From: CAYXGZ01 sp964464755
GTDB lineage: Bacteria; Planctomycetota; MHYJ01; JACPRB01
Length of the DNA: 64,000 bases
Reading direction: 5' to 3'
Assembly (NCBI GenBank): GCA_964464755.1
Contig: CAYXGZ010000005.1
Location: 33,465-97,464, forward strand
In this document: positions 55,985 to 63,945 of the stretch, in pieces
How positions within the stretch are numbered: position 1 is the stretch's first letter
How the letters are laid out: each line of letters begins with the position of its first letter
Notes under the pieces: generated by a model
What the model saw: only the letters and a program-made list of their open reading frames with translations
Told to the model about the DNA's origin: nothing
Databases searched by the model: none
Translations under genes and position numbers: made by a program

Positions 55985-57043
55985 ATGGCCGAGACGACCG
56001 CCGCCGCCCCGCCCTCCTCCGCCGCGCCCTCCGCGAGCCCGTTCGCGCGACCCACGCCGGTCTTCCAGGACCTCCTGTACTCGAAGAAGGACGGCGTCGC
56101 GACCGTCACGCTGAACCGGCCGGACACCTACAACTGCTACACCACGCGGACGCTCCAGGAGCTCATCGCGGCCTTCCAGGACGCCTCGTGGGACGACGCG
56201 GTCCACGTCATCGTCTACACCGGCGCGGGCACGCGGGCCTTCTGCACCGGCGGCGACGTCCGCGAGTACTCGACGATCTACACGCAGAAGCCCCGCGACT
56301 ACTGGAAGTACATGGCGCTCTTCCGGGGCTACCTCGAGGCGATCCTCCACTCGGGCAAGCCCGTCATCGCCCGCCTCAACGGCATGGCCGTCGGCGGCGG
56401 CAACGAGAGCCAGCTCGCCTGCGACCTCACGGTCATCGCCGAGCACGCCTACGTCGGCCAGGTCGGGACCTCGGTCGGCTCCGTCGCCTGCGGCGGCGCG
56501 ACGCAGTGGCTGCCGCTCGTCGTCGGCGACAAGCGGGCCCGCGAGATGCTCCTGCTCAACCCGAAGATCCCGGCCCGCAGGGCCCTCGAGTGGGGGCTCG
56601 TCAACGCGGTGGCCCCGAGCGTCACGCGCGGCGGCGCGTTCATCGAGAACCCCACGCCGGAGGACTGCGACAAGGCCCAGAAGAAGCTCGACGGCTACGC
56701 GATCGACCTCTCGAGGCTCGACGCGCAGGTCGCGGACTGGGCGGCCCAGATCAAGAACAAGTTCCCGGAGTGCACCCGCTACACCAAGGTCCAGACGAAC
56801 ACGCTGAAGGACCTCGTGTGGAACCTGACGGTCGGCCACGCGCAGGACTGGCTGTCCACCCACTTCGGCGGCCTCGAGCCCTGGGAGGGCATGCGCGCGT
56901 TCGTGGAGAAGCGCAAGACCGACTTCGGCAAGGTCCGCCGGACCGAGTTCCTCTGGGGCCCCCCCGCGCGGCAGTGCTCCTGCGGCGCCGTCGGGCTCCC
57001 GGGCGACTTCAAGTTCTGCGGGGTCTGCGGGAAGGCCCTGTGA
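55985..57043 (+). CDS. oah: 6-oxocyclohex-1-ene-1-carbonyl-CoA hydrolase, with added C-terminal Cys motif
   Basis: A 352-residue crotonase-fold enzyme. In the benzoyl-CoA pathway Oah/BamA adds water and opens the ring to 3-hydroxypimelyl-CoA. Seen: VATVTLNRPDTYNCYTTRTL, AFCTGGDVREYSTIYTQKPR, the oxyanion-hole region GMAVGGGNESQLACDLTVIA and GQVGTSVGSVACGGATQWLP; these extended segments distinguish Oah from ordinary enoyl-CoA hydratases. The C-terminus carries CSCGAVGLPGDFKFCGVCGK, a CxC...CxxC zinc-ribbon-like addition that I do not know from characterised Oah. ATG 55985 has GGGGGAA upstream. First gene of the catabolic operon; the next gene overlaps its stop (GTGA). Confidence 0.92.
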   Translation: MAETTAAAPPSSAAPSASPFARPTPVFQDLLYSKKDGVATVTLNRPDTYNCYTTRTLQELIAAFQDASWDDAVHVIVYTGAGTRAFCTGGDVREYSTIYTQKPRDYWKYMALFRGYLEAILHSGKPVIARLNGMAVGGGNESQLACDLTVIAEHAYVGQVGTSVGSVACGGATQWLPLVVGDKRAREMLLLNPKIPARRALEWGLVNAVAPSVTRGGAFIENPTPEDCDKAQKKLDGYAIDLSRLDAQVADWAAQIKNKFPECTRYTKVQTNTLKDLVWNLTVGHAQDWLSTHFGGLEPWEGMRAFVEKRKTDFGKVRRTEFLWGPPARQCSCGAVGLPGDFKFCGVCGKAL

Positions 57044-57723
57044 CGTCCCGACTCGCCCTCGTCACGGGGGGCTCCTCCGGGATCGGCCTCGCGGTCGTCC
57101 GCCGCTTCCTCGCGGCGGGCTACGAGGTCTCGGTCGCGGACCTCCGCCCCGCCGAGGGCGCGCGCTACTTCCAGGCCGACGTCCGGGACTCCGCCCGGGC
57201 CGACGAGATCGTCGCCTCCCTGTCCCGCCTCGACATCCTCGTGACCTGCGCGGGCATCTCGAAGGACGCCCCCCTCGACAAGCAGACCCCGGAGCAGTGG
57301 AAGGACGTCCTCGACGTCGACCTCACCGGGACCTGGGCCTACCTGCACGCCGCGGCGCCCGTCATGAAGCGCCAGGGCTCGGGGAAGATCGTCACCGTCG
57401 CCTCGACCGTGGCCCTGCGGGCCCGGCGCGGCCTCTCGAACTACGTCGCGGCCAAGGCGGGGGTCATCGGCCTCACCCGCGCGGCCGCCCGCGATCTCGG
57501 CCGCTACGGGGTCAACGTCAACGCGGTCGCCCCCGGGCTCGTCGACACCCCCCTGGCCTCCGCGATCCCGCCGGAGACCCGGGCGAAGCTCGCGGAGGAG
57601 ACCGCCCTCGGCCGCATCGCCGTCCCCGAGGACGTCGCGGGGGTGGTCTGGTTCCTGTGCAGCGACGACGCGCGCCACGTCACCGGCGAGGTGATCCGCG
57701 TCGACGGAGGACAACTTGCCTGA
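57040..57723 (+). CDS. Short-chain dehydrogenase/reductase (SDR)
   Basis: A 227-residue classical SDR. Seen: NAD(P)-binding TGGSSGIG (residues 9-16), the acidic ADLRP after beta-2 favouring NAD, TCAGIS, VASTVALRARRGLSNYVAAK with catalytic Ser, Tyr and Lys, and VNAVAPGLVDTPL. Its place between oah and dch suggests a 3-hydroxyacyl-CoA dehydrogenase role, for example on 3-hydroxypimelyl-CoA, the product of Oah; FabG-like activity is an alternative. GTG overlaps the oah stop, and its own end overlaps the TTG start of dch by 8 bp, so it is a committed member of the operon. Confidence 0.85.
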   Translation: MTSRLALVTGGSSGIGLAVVRRFLAAGYEVSVADLRPAEGARYFQADVRDSARADEIVASLSRLDILVTCAGISKDAPLDKQTPEQWKDVLDVDLTGTWAYLHAAAPVMKRQGSGKIVTVASTVALRARRGLSNYVAAKAGVIGLTRAAARDLGRYGVNVNAVAPGLVDTPLASAIPPETRAKLAEETALGRIAVPEDVAGVVWFLCSDDARHVTGEVIRVDGGQLA

Positions 57724-58447
57724 AGCCGTGACCCTCTCGGAGCGCGGGCGCCTCGCGGTGCTCGAGTTCTCCAACCCGCCCGTCAACGTCCTCACGATGG
57801 CCGTGATGGACGCGATCATCGACGGCGTCGAGCGCGCCGGCCGCGGGAGCGCCCGCGGGCTGCTGCTGACCGGCGCCGGCAAGCACTTCAGCGCGGGCTC
57901 GGACGTCGGCGAGCACCTCCCCGGCTCGGTCGAGAAGATGCTGCCCGGGCTGACCCGCGCGATCCTCGCCCTGCGCCGCCTCGAGATCCCCAGCGTCGCC
58001 TGGGTGCACGGCGCCACGATGGGCGGGGCCCTCGAGCTCGCCCTGGGCTGCGACTTCATCGTGGCCGCGGAGGACTCGAAGCTCTCCCTGCCCGAGATCA
58101 CCCTCGGCGTCTTCCCGCCCGTGGCGGCGGCGCTGCTGCCCGCGCGGATGCGCCCCTCGGCCGCGCTGGAGCTGATCCTGTCCGGCGAGCAGGTCCCCGT
58201 CGCCGACGCGCTGGCCACCGGGCTGGTCCACAAGATCGGGACCCGGGAGCAGGCCGAGGCCCTCCTCGAGCGCTTCGCGAAGCACCCACGCCCCGCGCTC
58301 GTCGCCGCGAAGCGGGCCGTGCGCCTCTCCGAGGAGGAGCGCCTGCACCGGGCCGAGCGGATCTACCTCGACGACCTGATGAAGTTCCCGGAGCCCCTGG
58401 AGGGCATCCGCGCCTTCCTCGAGAAGCGGGCCCCCGCCTGGAAATGA
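57716..58447 (+). CDS. dch: Cyclohexa-1,5-diene-1-carbonyl-CoA hydratase
   Basis: A 243-residue crotonase-fold hydratase acting after benzoyl-CoA reductase: it hydrates the dienoyl-CoA to 6-hydroxycyclohex-1-ene-1-carbonyl-CoA. Seen: VLEFSNPPVNVLTMAVMDAI, KHFSAGSDVGEHLPGSVEKM with the DVGEH stretch typical of Dch, and MGGALELALGCDFIVAAEDS. Start is TTG 57716, preceded by GGAGG at good distance; the first downstream ATG would remove the first beta strand. Assignment rests on motif and on its place between oah and had. A 3-hydroxyacyl-CoA-type crotonase is the alternative. Confidence 0.88.
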   Translation: MPEAVTLSERGRLAVLEFSNPPVNVLTMAVMDAIIDGVERAGRGSARGLLLTGAGKHFSAGSDVGEHLPGSVEKMLPGLTRAILALRRLEIPSVAWVHGATMGGALELALGCDFIVAAEDSKLSLPEITLGVFPPVAAALLPARMRPSAALELILSGEQVPVADALATGLVHKIGTREQAEALLERFAKHPRPALVAAKRAVRLSEEERLHRAERIYLDDLMKFPEPLEGIRAFLEKRAPAWK

Positions 58448-58460
58448 ACCGGAGATCCCC

Positions 58461-59483
58461 ATGAAAGCCGCCGTCTTCACCGGGTCCGGGAAGCCCCTCA
58501 CGATCGAGGACCTCGACAAGCCCTCCGCCGGGCCGGGCGAGGCGATCGTCAAGGTCGCGGGCTGCGGGCTCTGCCACACCGACCTCCACTACCTCGACCA
58601 CGGGGTCTCGACGTTCAAGAAGCCGCCGATCGTCCTCGGCCACGAGGCCGCGGGCTGGGTGGACTCGGTCGGCGCGGGCGTCGCCAACGTCGTTCCCGGC
58701 GCGGCGGTCCTCGTGCCCGCCGTGCTGACCTGCGGGGCCTGCGCGCTCTGCCAGGCGGGCCGGGCCAACATCTGCGAGAAGATGCAGATGCTCGGGAACC
58801 ACATCGACGGCGCGTTCGCGGAGTTCGTCCGCGTGCCCGCGAAGGACCTCATCCCGCTCCCCGGGAACATCGACCCCGTCGAGGCCTCGATCGTCGCGGA
58901 CGCCGTCACGACGGCCTACCACGCGATCGTCAACCGCGCGCAGGTCCTCCCCGGCGACCGGATCGCCGTCTTCGGCTGCGGCGGCGTCGGGCTGAGCGCG
59001 GTGCAGTTCGCCGCGATCCTCGGCGCGCACGTCACGGCGGTCGACCTCGACCCCAAGAAGCTGGAGCTCGCGAAGTCGCTCGGCGCCGCGGACGTGCTGG
59101 ACCCGAAGCAGTTCCCCGAGACGGCGAAGGAGCTTCGCAAGCGCAGCGGCGGCGGCCTCGACCGGGCCCTCGAGTGCATCGGCCGGCCGGAGACGATCGG
59201 CCAGGCGCACGCGTCGCTCCGCACCGGCGGCCGGCTCTGCATCGTCGGCTACAGCGACAAGCCCGCGCAGATCGCGGTCGCGAAGATCATGTTCCAGGAG
59301 CAGGAGATCGTCGGCTCCCTGGGCTGCCGCCCCGCCGACTTCCGGCGCGTGCTCTCGCTGGTGCAATCCGGCAAGTTCCGGCTGGGCCCGCTGGTCACGG
59401 CGCGACGGCCGCTCGCCGAGATCGGCACGGCCCTGGACGACCTGAGGGCCGGGCGCTCCGTGCGCTCGGTGCTGATCCCATGA
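58461..59483 (+). CDS. had: 6-hydroxycyclohex-1-ene-1-carbonyl-CoA dehydrogenase
   Basis: A 340-residue zinc-dependent medium-chain alcohol dehydrogenase that oxidises the Dch product to 6-oxocyclohex-1-ene-1-carbonyl-CoA with NAD+. Seen: catalytic zinc ligands in CGLCHTDLHYLDHG and LGHEAAG, structural zinc site CGACALCQAGRANIC, the Rossmann motif AVFGCGGVGLSAVQ and the acidic VDLDPKK that fits NAD. Family alone gives only alcohol dehydrogenase; the specific name follows from its position between dch and the bcr genes. ATG is preceded by GGAGATCCCC. Its stop overlaps the bcrC ATG. Confidence 0.9.
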   Translation: MKAAVFTGSGKPLTIEDLDKPSAGPGEAIVKVAGCGLCHTDLHYLDHGVSTFKKPPIVLGHEAAGWVDSVGAGVANVVPGAAVLVPAVLTCGACALCQAGRANICEKMQMLGNHIDGAFAEFVRVPAKDLIPLPGNIDPVEASIVADAVTTAYHAIVNRAQVLPGDRIAVFGCGGVGLSAVQFAAILGAHVTAVDLDPKKLELAKSLGAADVLDPKQFPETAKELRKRSGGGLDRALECIGRPETIGQAHASLRTGGRLCIVGYSDKPAQIAVAKIMFQEQEIVGSLGCRPADFRRVLSLVQSGKFRLGPLVTARRPLAEIGTALDDLRAGRSVRSVLIP

Positions 59484-60646
59484 GCCCCGCCACCTTCACG
59501 GCCTGGCGCAACAAGCCGCTCGACGAGGCCCTCCGGGAGTGCCGCGAGCTGGTCGAGGACACCACCTTCCCCAGCGTCGCCGCGTGGCGGGCCGCCGGCG
59601 GCAAGGTCGCCGGCCACTTCCAGGTCTACTTCCCCGAGGAGATCGTCCACGCCGCCGGGATGCTCCCCTTCAAGGTGCGCGGCGCGCCGGTCGAGACGAC
59701 GCGGGCCGACTCGCACTTCGGCTCGTACCTCTGCTCCATCATCAAGACCTCGCTCGAGATCGTCCTGACGAACGCGGTGAAGCTGGACCTCTTCGTGTCC
59801 CACCCGATCTGCGACGCCGCGAGGAACCTCGCGGCCATCTGGGGCCGGAACTTCGCGCACCCCTGCCAGATCCTCTACCTGCCCCAGAACCCGAACTCCG
59901 CGCACAGCTCCGCCTACCTGCGGGGCGAGTACGACCGCCTGCGCCGGCTCGCCGAGCAGGTCGCGGGCGTCAACGTGACGGACGAGAAGCTCCGGGCCTC
60001 CATCGCGGTCTTCAACGAGAACCGCGCGCTGCTCCGCGAGCTCTACGACCTCAAGCGCGAGGCCCCCTGGAAGATCGCCGCCGAGGACGCCTACGCGCTG
60101 CTCTCGCTGGCGGGCCTGCTGCCCCGCGAGGAGCACAACGAGATCCTGGCCGCGCTGCTGCCCGAGATCCGCAAGCGCACGGCCCGCGAGGAGGACCGGA
60201 TCCGCATCGTCTTCGAGGGCGGCTTCTGCGAGCAGCCCCCGCTCGACCTGGTCCGCGTGCTGGGCCGGACCTGCTACATCGTCGACGACGACTTCCTGAT
60301 CGGCCTGCGCTACCTGACCTCCGACGTCCCCGCCGCGGCCGATCCGCTCTTCAACCTCGCCGAGAGCTACCTGGAGCGCTCGACCTACAGCCCGGTGCAG
60401 CACGACCTACGCAAGCCGAAGGAGCACATGCTGCTGAGGCGGATCCGGGACGCCGGCGCGGGCGCCGCGATCATCGCCGCCGCGAAGATGTGCGAGCCCG
60501 GGCTCGAGGAGCAGGTGGCCTACATCAAGGCCCTCGACGCCGAGGGCATCCCCTACTTCGTCACCGAGTTCGAGGAGAACATGACGTCGTTCGAGGGGCT
60601 GGAGCTGCAGGTCGAGACCTTCCTCGAGAACATCCTTTTCGCCTAG
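59480..60646 (+). CDS. bcrC: Benzoyl-CoA reductase subunit BcrC/BzdN
   Basis: A 388-residue subunit of the HgdB/FldB/BcrB/BcrC superfamily. With BcrB it forms the module that binds benzoyl-CoA and passes electrons to the aromatic ring. Seen: VYFPEEIVHAAGMLPFKVRG, the Cys-containing SYLCSIIKTSLEIVL and SHPICDAARNLAAIW (probable cluster ligands), GGFCEQPPLDLVRVL, and DDDFLIGLRYL, which closely recall BcrC/BzdN. A Cys in AAKMCEPGLEEQVAYIKAL completes the set. It is oxygen-sensitive in known relatives. ATG overlaps the had stop. The four bcr genes occur here in the order known from Thauera (CBAD) and Azoarcus/Aromatoleum (NOPQ). Confidence 0.93.
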   Translation: MSPATFTAWRNKPLDEALRECRELVEDTTFPSVAAWRAAGGKVAGHFQVYFPEEIVHAAGMLPFKVRGAPVETTRADSHFGSYLCSIIKTSLEIVLTNAVKLDLFVSHPICDAARNLAAIWGRNFAHPCQILYLPQNPNSAHSSAYLRGEYDRLRRLAEQVAGVNVTDEKLRASIAVFNENRALLRELYDLKREAPWKIAAEDAYALLSLAGLLPREEHNEILAALLPEIRKRTAREEDRIRIVFEGGFCEQPPLDLVRVLGRTCYIVDDDFLIGLRYLTSDVPAAADPLFNLAESYLERSTYSPVQHDLRKPKEHMLLRRIRDAGAGAAIIAAAKMCEPGLEEQVAYIKALDAEGIPYFVTEFEENMTSFEGLELQVETFLENILFA

Positions 60647-60655
60647 GGGAACCCG

Positions 60656-61948
60656 ATGACCACCTCCGCCACGGACCTCGTCGGACGCGGGAACCGCGAC
60701 GGCGCCCAGCTGTTCCGCGACTGGTTCGCCGAGCTGACGGAGACCGCCGACCGGGGCGGCCACTCGGCCTACGTCTTCGTCATGGGCAGCCTCAACGAGG
60801 TCCTCAAGACGTTCGACCTGCCGGTGGTCTTCCCCGAGATCAACTCCCTGCAGACCGCCATCCGCCGCGTCGCCCACGAGTACCTCTCCCAGGCCGAGGA
60901 CTACGGCTACTCGCCCGACATCTGCGGCTACGTGAAGGCCGACGTCGCCACCCAGCTCCGCCACGGCGAGCACCCGATGGGCAAGATCCCCCGGCCGAGC
61001 CTCGCCGTCCTCACGAACGCCTGCAACACCTACATCAAGTGGGCGGAGATCTGGGAGCGGATGCACCACTGCCCCGTCTTCACGATGGACATCCCGGGGA
61101 CGCGGCAGGCCGGGCTGGCGTCCGGGCGCGGGGACCGGGACTTCGAGAACGACCGCAAGTACGTCGAGGCGCAGGTGCGCGAGCTCATCACGCTCTGCGA
61201 GCGGGTGACCGGGAAGAAGTTCGACATCGACAAGTTCCGGGAGGTCCTCGCCCACGCGAACACGGTCAGCGTGTCCTGGAAGCGCATCGTGGAGTGCAAC
61301 CGCAGCCGGCCGGCCGTCTTCAACGCGCTGACCGACGGCACGATCTACATGGGCGTGGCGAACGGCTTCCGCGGCACGAAGCGCGGGGCCGACTTCTTCA
61401 CGGACCTCGTCGAGGAGATGGAGCACAAGGTCGCGAACCGCATCGGGACCATCGGCGACGAGCAGTGGCGGCTCGTGTTCGTCGGCGTCCCCTGCTACCC
61501 GATGTTCCGGCGCTTCAACGAGCTCTTCACCCAGTGGAACGGGACGTTCGTGAACTCGACCTACCTGTACTTCGCCACGGGCGGCGCGAACACGGGCTTC
61601 GAGTACGACCTGGCGCGGCCCATCGAGAGCCTGGCCGAGGGGCTGCTCGTCAGCGTGCGGGACGCGATGGACAGCATGTTCCACAACGACCGCGTGGTCG
61701 AGGCCATGGTGAAGGACTACGCGATCGACGGGGTGATCTACCACCCGATCAAGAGCTGCCGGACGGTGTCGACCGGCCTCGCGGACGGGCGGCGCGCCTT
61801 CTCCTCGAGGGTGGACGTGCCGAGCCTCTTCCTCGAGAGCGACATGATGGACCGGCGCGTCGTGGCGGAGGCGCCGATGAAGAACCGCGTGGACGCCTTC
61901 TTCGAGGGGCTCGCGTCCCGGCGCCGCCAGGCGGCGGCGAAAGGCTAA
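60656..61948 (+). CDS. bcrB: Benzoyl-CoA reductase subunit BcrB/BzdO
   Basis: A 430-residue subunit of the same superfamily as BcrC. Seen: FPEINSLQTAIRRVAHEYLS, EDYGYSPDICGYVKADVATQ, SLAVLTNACNTYIKWAEIWE, GVPCYPMFRRFNELFTQWNG and VIYHPIKSCRTVSTGLADGR; the Cys residues in DICGYV, TNACNT and KSCRTV are candidate ligands for the [4Fe-4S] clusters of the BcrBC module. GGGGAACCCG precedes ATG. Length fits BcrB/BzdO (about 430-450). Nine bases separate it from bcrC upstream and from bcrA downstream. Confidence 0.93.
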   Translation: MTTSATDLVGRGNRDGAQLFRDWFAELTETADRGGHSAYVFVMGSLNEVLKTFDLPVVFPEINSLQTAIRRVAHEYLSQAEDYGYSPDICGYVKADVATQLRHGEHPMGKIPRPSLAVLTNACNTYIKWAEIWERMHHCPVFTMDIPGTRQAGLASGRGDRDFENDRKYVEAQVRELITLCERVTGKKFDIDKFREVLAHANTVSVSWKRIVECNRSRPAVFNALTDGTIYMGVANGFRGTKRGADFFTDLVEEMEHKVANRIGTIGDEQWRLVFVGVPCYPMFRRFNELFTQWNGTFVNSTYLYFATGGANTGFEYDLARPIESLAEGLLVSVRDAMDSMFHNDRVVEAMVKDYAIDGVIYHPIKSCRTVSTGLADGRRAFSSRVDVPSLFLESDMMDRRVVAEAPMKNRVDAFFEGLASRRRQAAAKG

Positions 61949-61957
61949 GGGGGACCC

Positions 61958-62773
61958 ATGGCATTCGCGGCGGGCGTGGACGTCGGATCGACGCAGACCA
62001 AGGCGGTCGTGATCGACGAGCGGCGGAAGATCGTCGCGCGGGCGATCACGGACACCGGGGCGAACGTCATCCAGGCGGCCGAGACGGCCTACCAGGAGGC
62101 GCTGACGAGGGGCGGCCTCTCCGAGCGCGAGGTCGAGTACGTCATCGGCACCGGCTACGGCCGCTACAAGGTGACCTTCGGCAACGCGCAGGTGACGGAG
62201 ATCAGCTGCCACGGGCGCGGGGCGGTGCACATGTTCCCGGGCACGAGGACCGTCGTGGACATGGGCGGCCAGGACACGAAGGCGATCAAGGTCGGCGCGA
62301 ACGGCGACATCATCGACTTCTGCATGAACGACAAGTGCGCCGCGGGAACCGGGCGCTTCCTCGGCGCGGCCGCGGCGGCGCTGGAGATCCCGCTCGGCGA
62401 GCTCGGGCCGACGGCCCTGCGGGCGACGAAGGCCGTGCGCATCAGCACGACGTGCACGGTGTTCGCGGAGTCCGAGGTGCTCGGCTGGCTCGGCAAGGGC
62501 AAGAAGGTCGAGGAGATCCTCTGGGGCGTGCACCAGTCGATCGCGACGCGCTCCGCGGGCCTCCTGCGGCGCGTGGGGGTCGAGCCCGAGGTGAGCTTCA
62601 CGGGCGGCGTGACGCGGAACAGCGCGATGGTGAAGGCCATCGAGGAGAAGCTCGGCGTGAAGGTGAACGTGAGCGAGGACTCGCACTACATGGGCGCCCT
62701 CGGCGCCGCGCTCTTCGCCCTGGACCACATCCTGGCGGGCCGCGCCCCGAAGGCGGCCGGGAGGACCTCGTGA
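61958..62773 (+). CDS. bcrA: Benzoyl-CoA reductase ATPase subunit BcrA/BzdP
   Basis: A 271-residue BadF/BadG/BcrA/BcrD ATPase of the ASKHA fold. Seen: AAGVDVGSTQTKAVVIDE (phosphate 1 loop), IGTGYGRYKV, DMGGQDTKAIKV (phosphate 2), the cluster ligands in CMNDKCAAGTGRFLG and STTCTVFAESEVLG, and SFTGGVTRN (adenosine loop). With BcrD it couples hydrolysis of two ATP to delivery of low-potential electrons from ferredoxin. At about 270 residues it matches the short Bzd/activator type; Thauera BcrA is longer. Which of the two ATPase genes is A and which D rests on gene order and on closer resemblance of the next gene to BcrD. Confidence 0.92.
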   Translation: MAFAAGVDVGSTQTKAVVIDERRKIVARAITDTGANVIQAAETAYQEALTRGGLSEREVEYVIGTGYGRYKVTFGNAQVTEISCHGRGAVHMFPGTRTVVDMGGQDTKAIKVGANGDIIDFCMNDKCAAGTGRFLGAAAAALEIPLGELGPTALRATKAVRISTTCTVFAESEVLGWLGKGKKVEEILWGVHQSIATRSAGLLRRVGVEPEVSFTGGVTRNSAMVKAIEEKLGVKVNVSEDSHYMGALGAALFALDHILAGRAPKAAGRTS

Positions 62774-63582
62774 GCCTCACCGCGGGGATCGACGTCGGGA
62801 GCACCTACGCGAAGGCGGTGCTCGTGGACGAGCGGCTGAGGATCGTGGCGCGGGCGCTGGGCCACACGGGCTTCAAGCTCGCGGAGGTCGCCCGCCGCGT
62901 CTACGAGGAGGCCCTCGGGCTGGCGGGCGTGCCCGAGTCGGAGGTCGGCTACGTCGTGGCGACGGGCATCGGCCGCCACCAGGTCGCGTTCAAGGACGTG
63001 CACGTCACGGACCTCACGGCGAGCGCGCGGGGCGCGGTGCAGCTCTTCCCCGGCACGCGGACGGTCCTGGACGTCGGCGGCCAGACGATGAAGGCGACCC
63101 GGGTGGACGAGTCCGGCCGGGTGCTGTCGTTCCGGCTCAACGACAAGTGCGCGGCGGGCACGGGCGCGTTCCTCGAGAAGACGGCCCGCTACATGGGCTA
63201 CGGGACGACGGAGATCGGGCCCCTGATGACGACGTCGAAGGCGCCGGTGCCCATCTCGGGCGTCTGCGCGGTCTTCGCGGAGTCCGAGGTCATCAACCAC
63301 CTGTCGATGGGGACGGCGCCCGCGGACATCATGCAGGGCGCGGTGCACTCGCTGACGGAGCGCTCGGTGCAGCTGATCCGGCGCGTGGGCGGCCAGCCGG
63401 AGTTCACGCTGATCGGCGGGATCCTGCGCTTCGAGACGATGGGCCGGTCGGTGCAGGAGCAGCTGAAGCACCCGGTGAACGTGCCGCCGCCCGACACGGT
63501 GCAGTTCGTGCACGCGCTGGGGGCGGCGATCCTGGCGCGGAGGCGCCTGGAGAAGCGGCGGGGGACGGCCGCGACCGCGTGA
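62770..63582 (+). CDS. bcrD: Benzoyl-CoA reductase ATPase subunit BcrD/BzdQ
   Basis: A 270-residue second ASKHA ATPase subunit. Seen: TAGIDVGSTYAKAVLVDE, VATGIGRHQVAF, LDVGGQTMKATRV, KCAAGTGAFLEKTARYMGYG and SGVCAVFAESEVINHLSMG (the two Cys that bridge a [4Fe-4S] cluster between the ATPase subunits). The FLEKTARYMG and VCAVFAESEVIN stretches are close to the corresponding BcrD segments of Thauera (FLENIARYLG, ICAVLAETDVIN). GTG overlaps the bcrA stop and its own stop overlaps the next small gene, so stoichiometric expression is likely. Confidence 0.92.
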   Translation: MSLTAGIDVGSTYAKAVLVDERLRIVARALGHTGFKLAEVARRVYEEALGLAGVPESEVGYVVATGIGRHQVAFKDVHVTDLTASARGAVQLFPGTRTVLDVGGQTMKATRVDESGRVLSFRLNDKCAAGTGAFLEKTARYMGYGTTEIGPLMTTSKAPVPISGVCAVFAESEVINHLSMGTAPADIMQGAVHSLTERSVQLIRRVGGQPEFTLIGGILRFETMGRSVQEQLKHPVNVPPPDTVQFVHALGAAILARRRLEKRRGTAATA

Positions 63583-63854
63583 GCGACGCGCCGCGGGGCG
63601 AGGGGCCGGATCTCAAGGCGGAGATCGAGCCCGACCCGGCCCTGGTGGCCGCGGGATGGACGCCGCGCTTCCTGGCGGACGCGGCGCGCTGCGCGGAGGC
63701 CGTGGAGCTCTACTCGCGGATCGGGTTCGAGGTGAGGATCCAGCCGGTGGCGCCGGCGGACTTCGACGAGAAGTGCGGGGAGTGCCCGGCGGTCGTCTGC
63801 CGGACCTACTCGATGATCTACACGCGGCGGCTCGGCGGTCCGGCGCACGCTTGA
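63579..63854 (+). CDS. Small Cys-motif protein ending the benzoyl-CoA reductase operon
   Basis: A 91-residue soluble protein translated from GTG 63579, overlapping the bcrD stop as GTGA. N-terminal 25 residues are acidic and flexible; then WTPRFLADAARCAEAVELYS, GFEVRIQPV, and FDEKCGECPAVVCRTYSMIY. The pattern, one alpha helix and a beta strand followed by C-x2-C-x4-C, is not a ferredoxin and no family is known to me. Coupling to bcrD suggests it assists reductase assembly, cluster insertion or electron transfer. The tRNA promoter -35 box overlaps its stop. Confidence 0.75.
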   Translation: MSDAPRGEGPDLKAEIEPDPALVAAGWTPRFLADAARCAEAVELYSRIGFEVRIQPVAPADFDEKCGECPAVVCRTYSMIYTRRLGGPAHA

Positions 63855-63879
63855 CCCCCGGGAGGGGCACCGCTACAAT
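63851..63879 (+). promoter_or_regulatory. Strong promoter for the initiator tRNA gene
   Basis: TTGACC (63851-63856), a 17-nt spacer and TACAAT (63874-63879), each 5 of 6 to consensus. The -35 box contains the TGA stop of the preceding gene. A leader of about 60 nt with a CCCGCGG/CCGCGGG hairpin separates it from the tRNA. Confidence 0.75.
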
Positions 63880-63945
63880 GCGCCGCCTTCGGACTGATCT
63901 TTATCAACAAGCGGTCCCGCGGCCCCGTGCCGCGGGATTCGAGGT

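Noticed and set aside
59480..63582. 2-hydroxyacyl-CoA dehydratase with activator instead of benzoyl-CoA reductase
   Set aside because: Two distinct ATPase subunits, plus oah, dch and had in the same operon, identify the benzoyl-CoA pathway; dehydratases normally have one activator.
55985..63854. Class II (tungsten, Bam-type) benzoyl-CoA reductase
   Set aside because: No aldehyde-oxidoreductase-like BamB or electron-bifurcating Bam subunits are present; all reductase subunits are of the ATP-dependent type.
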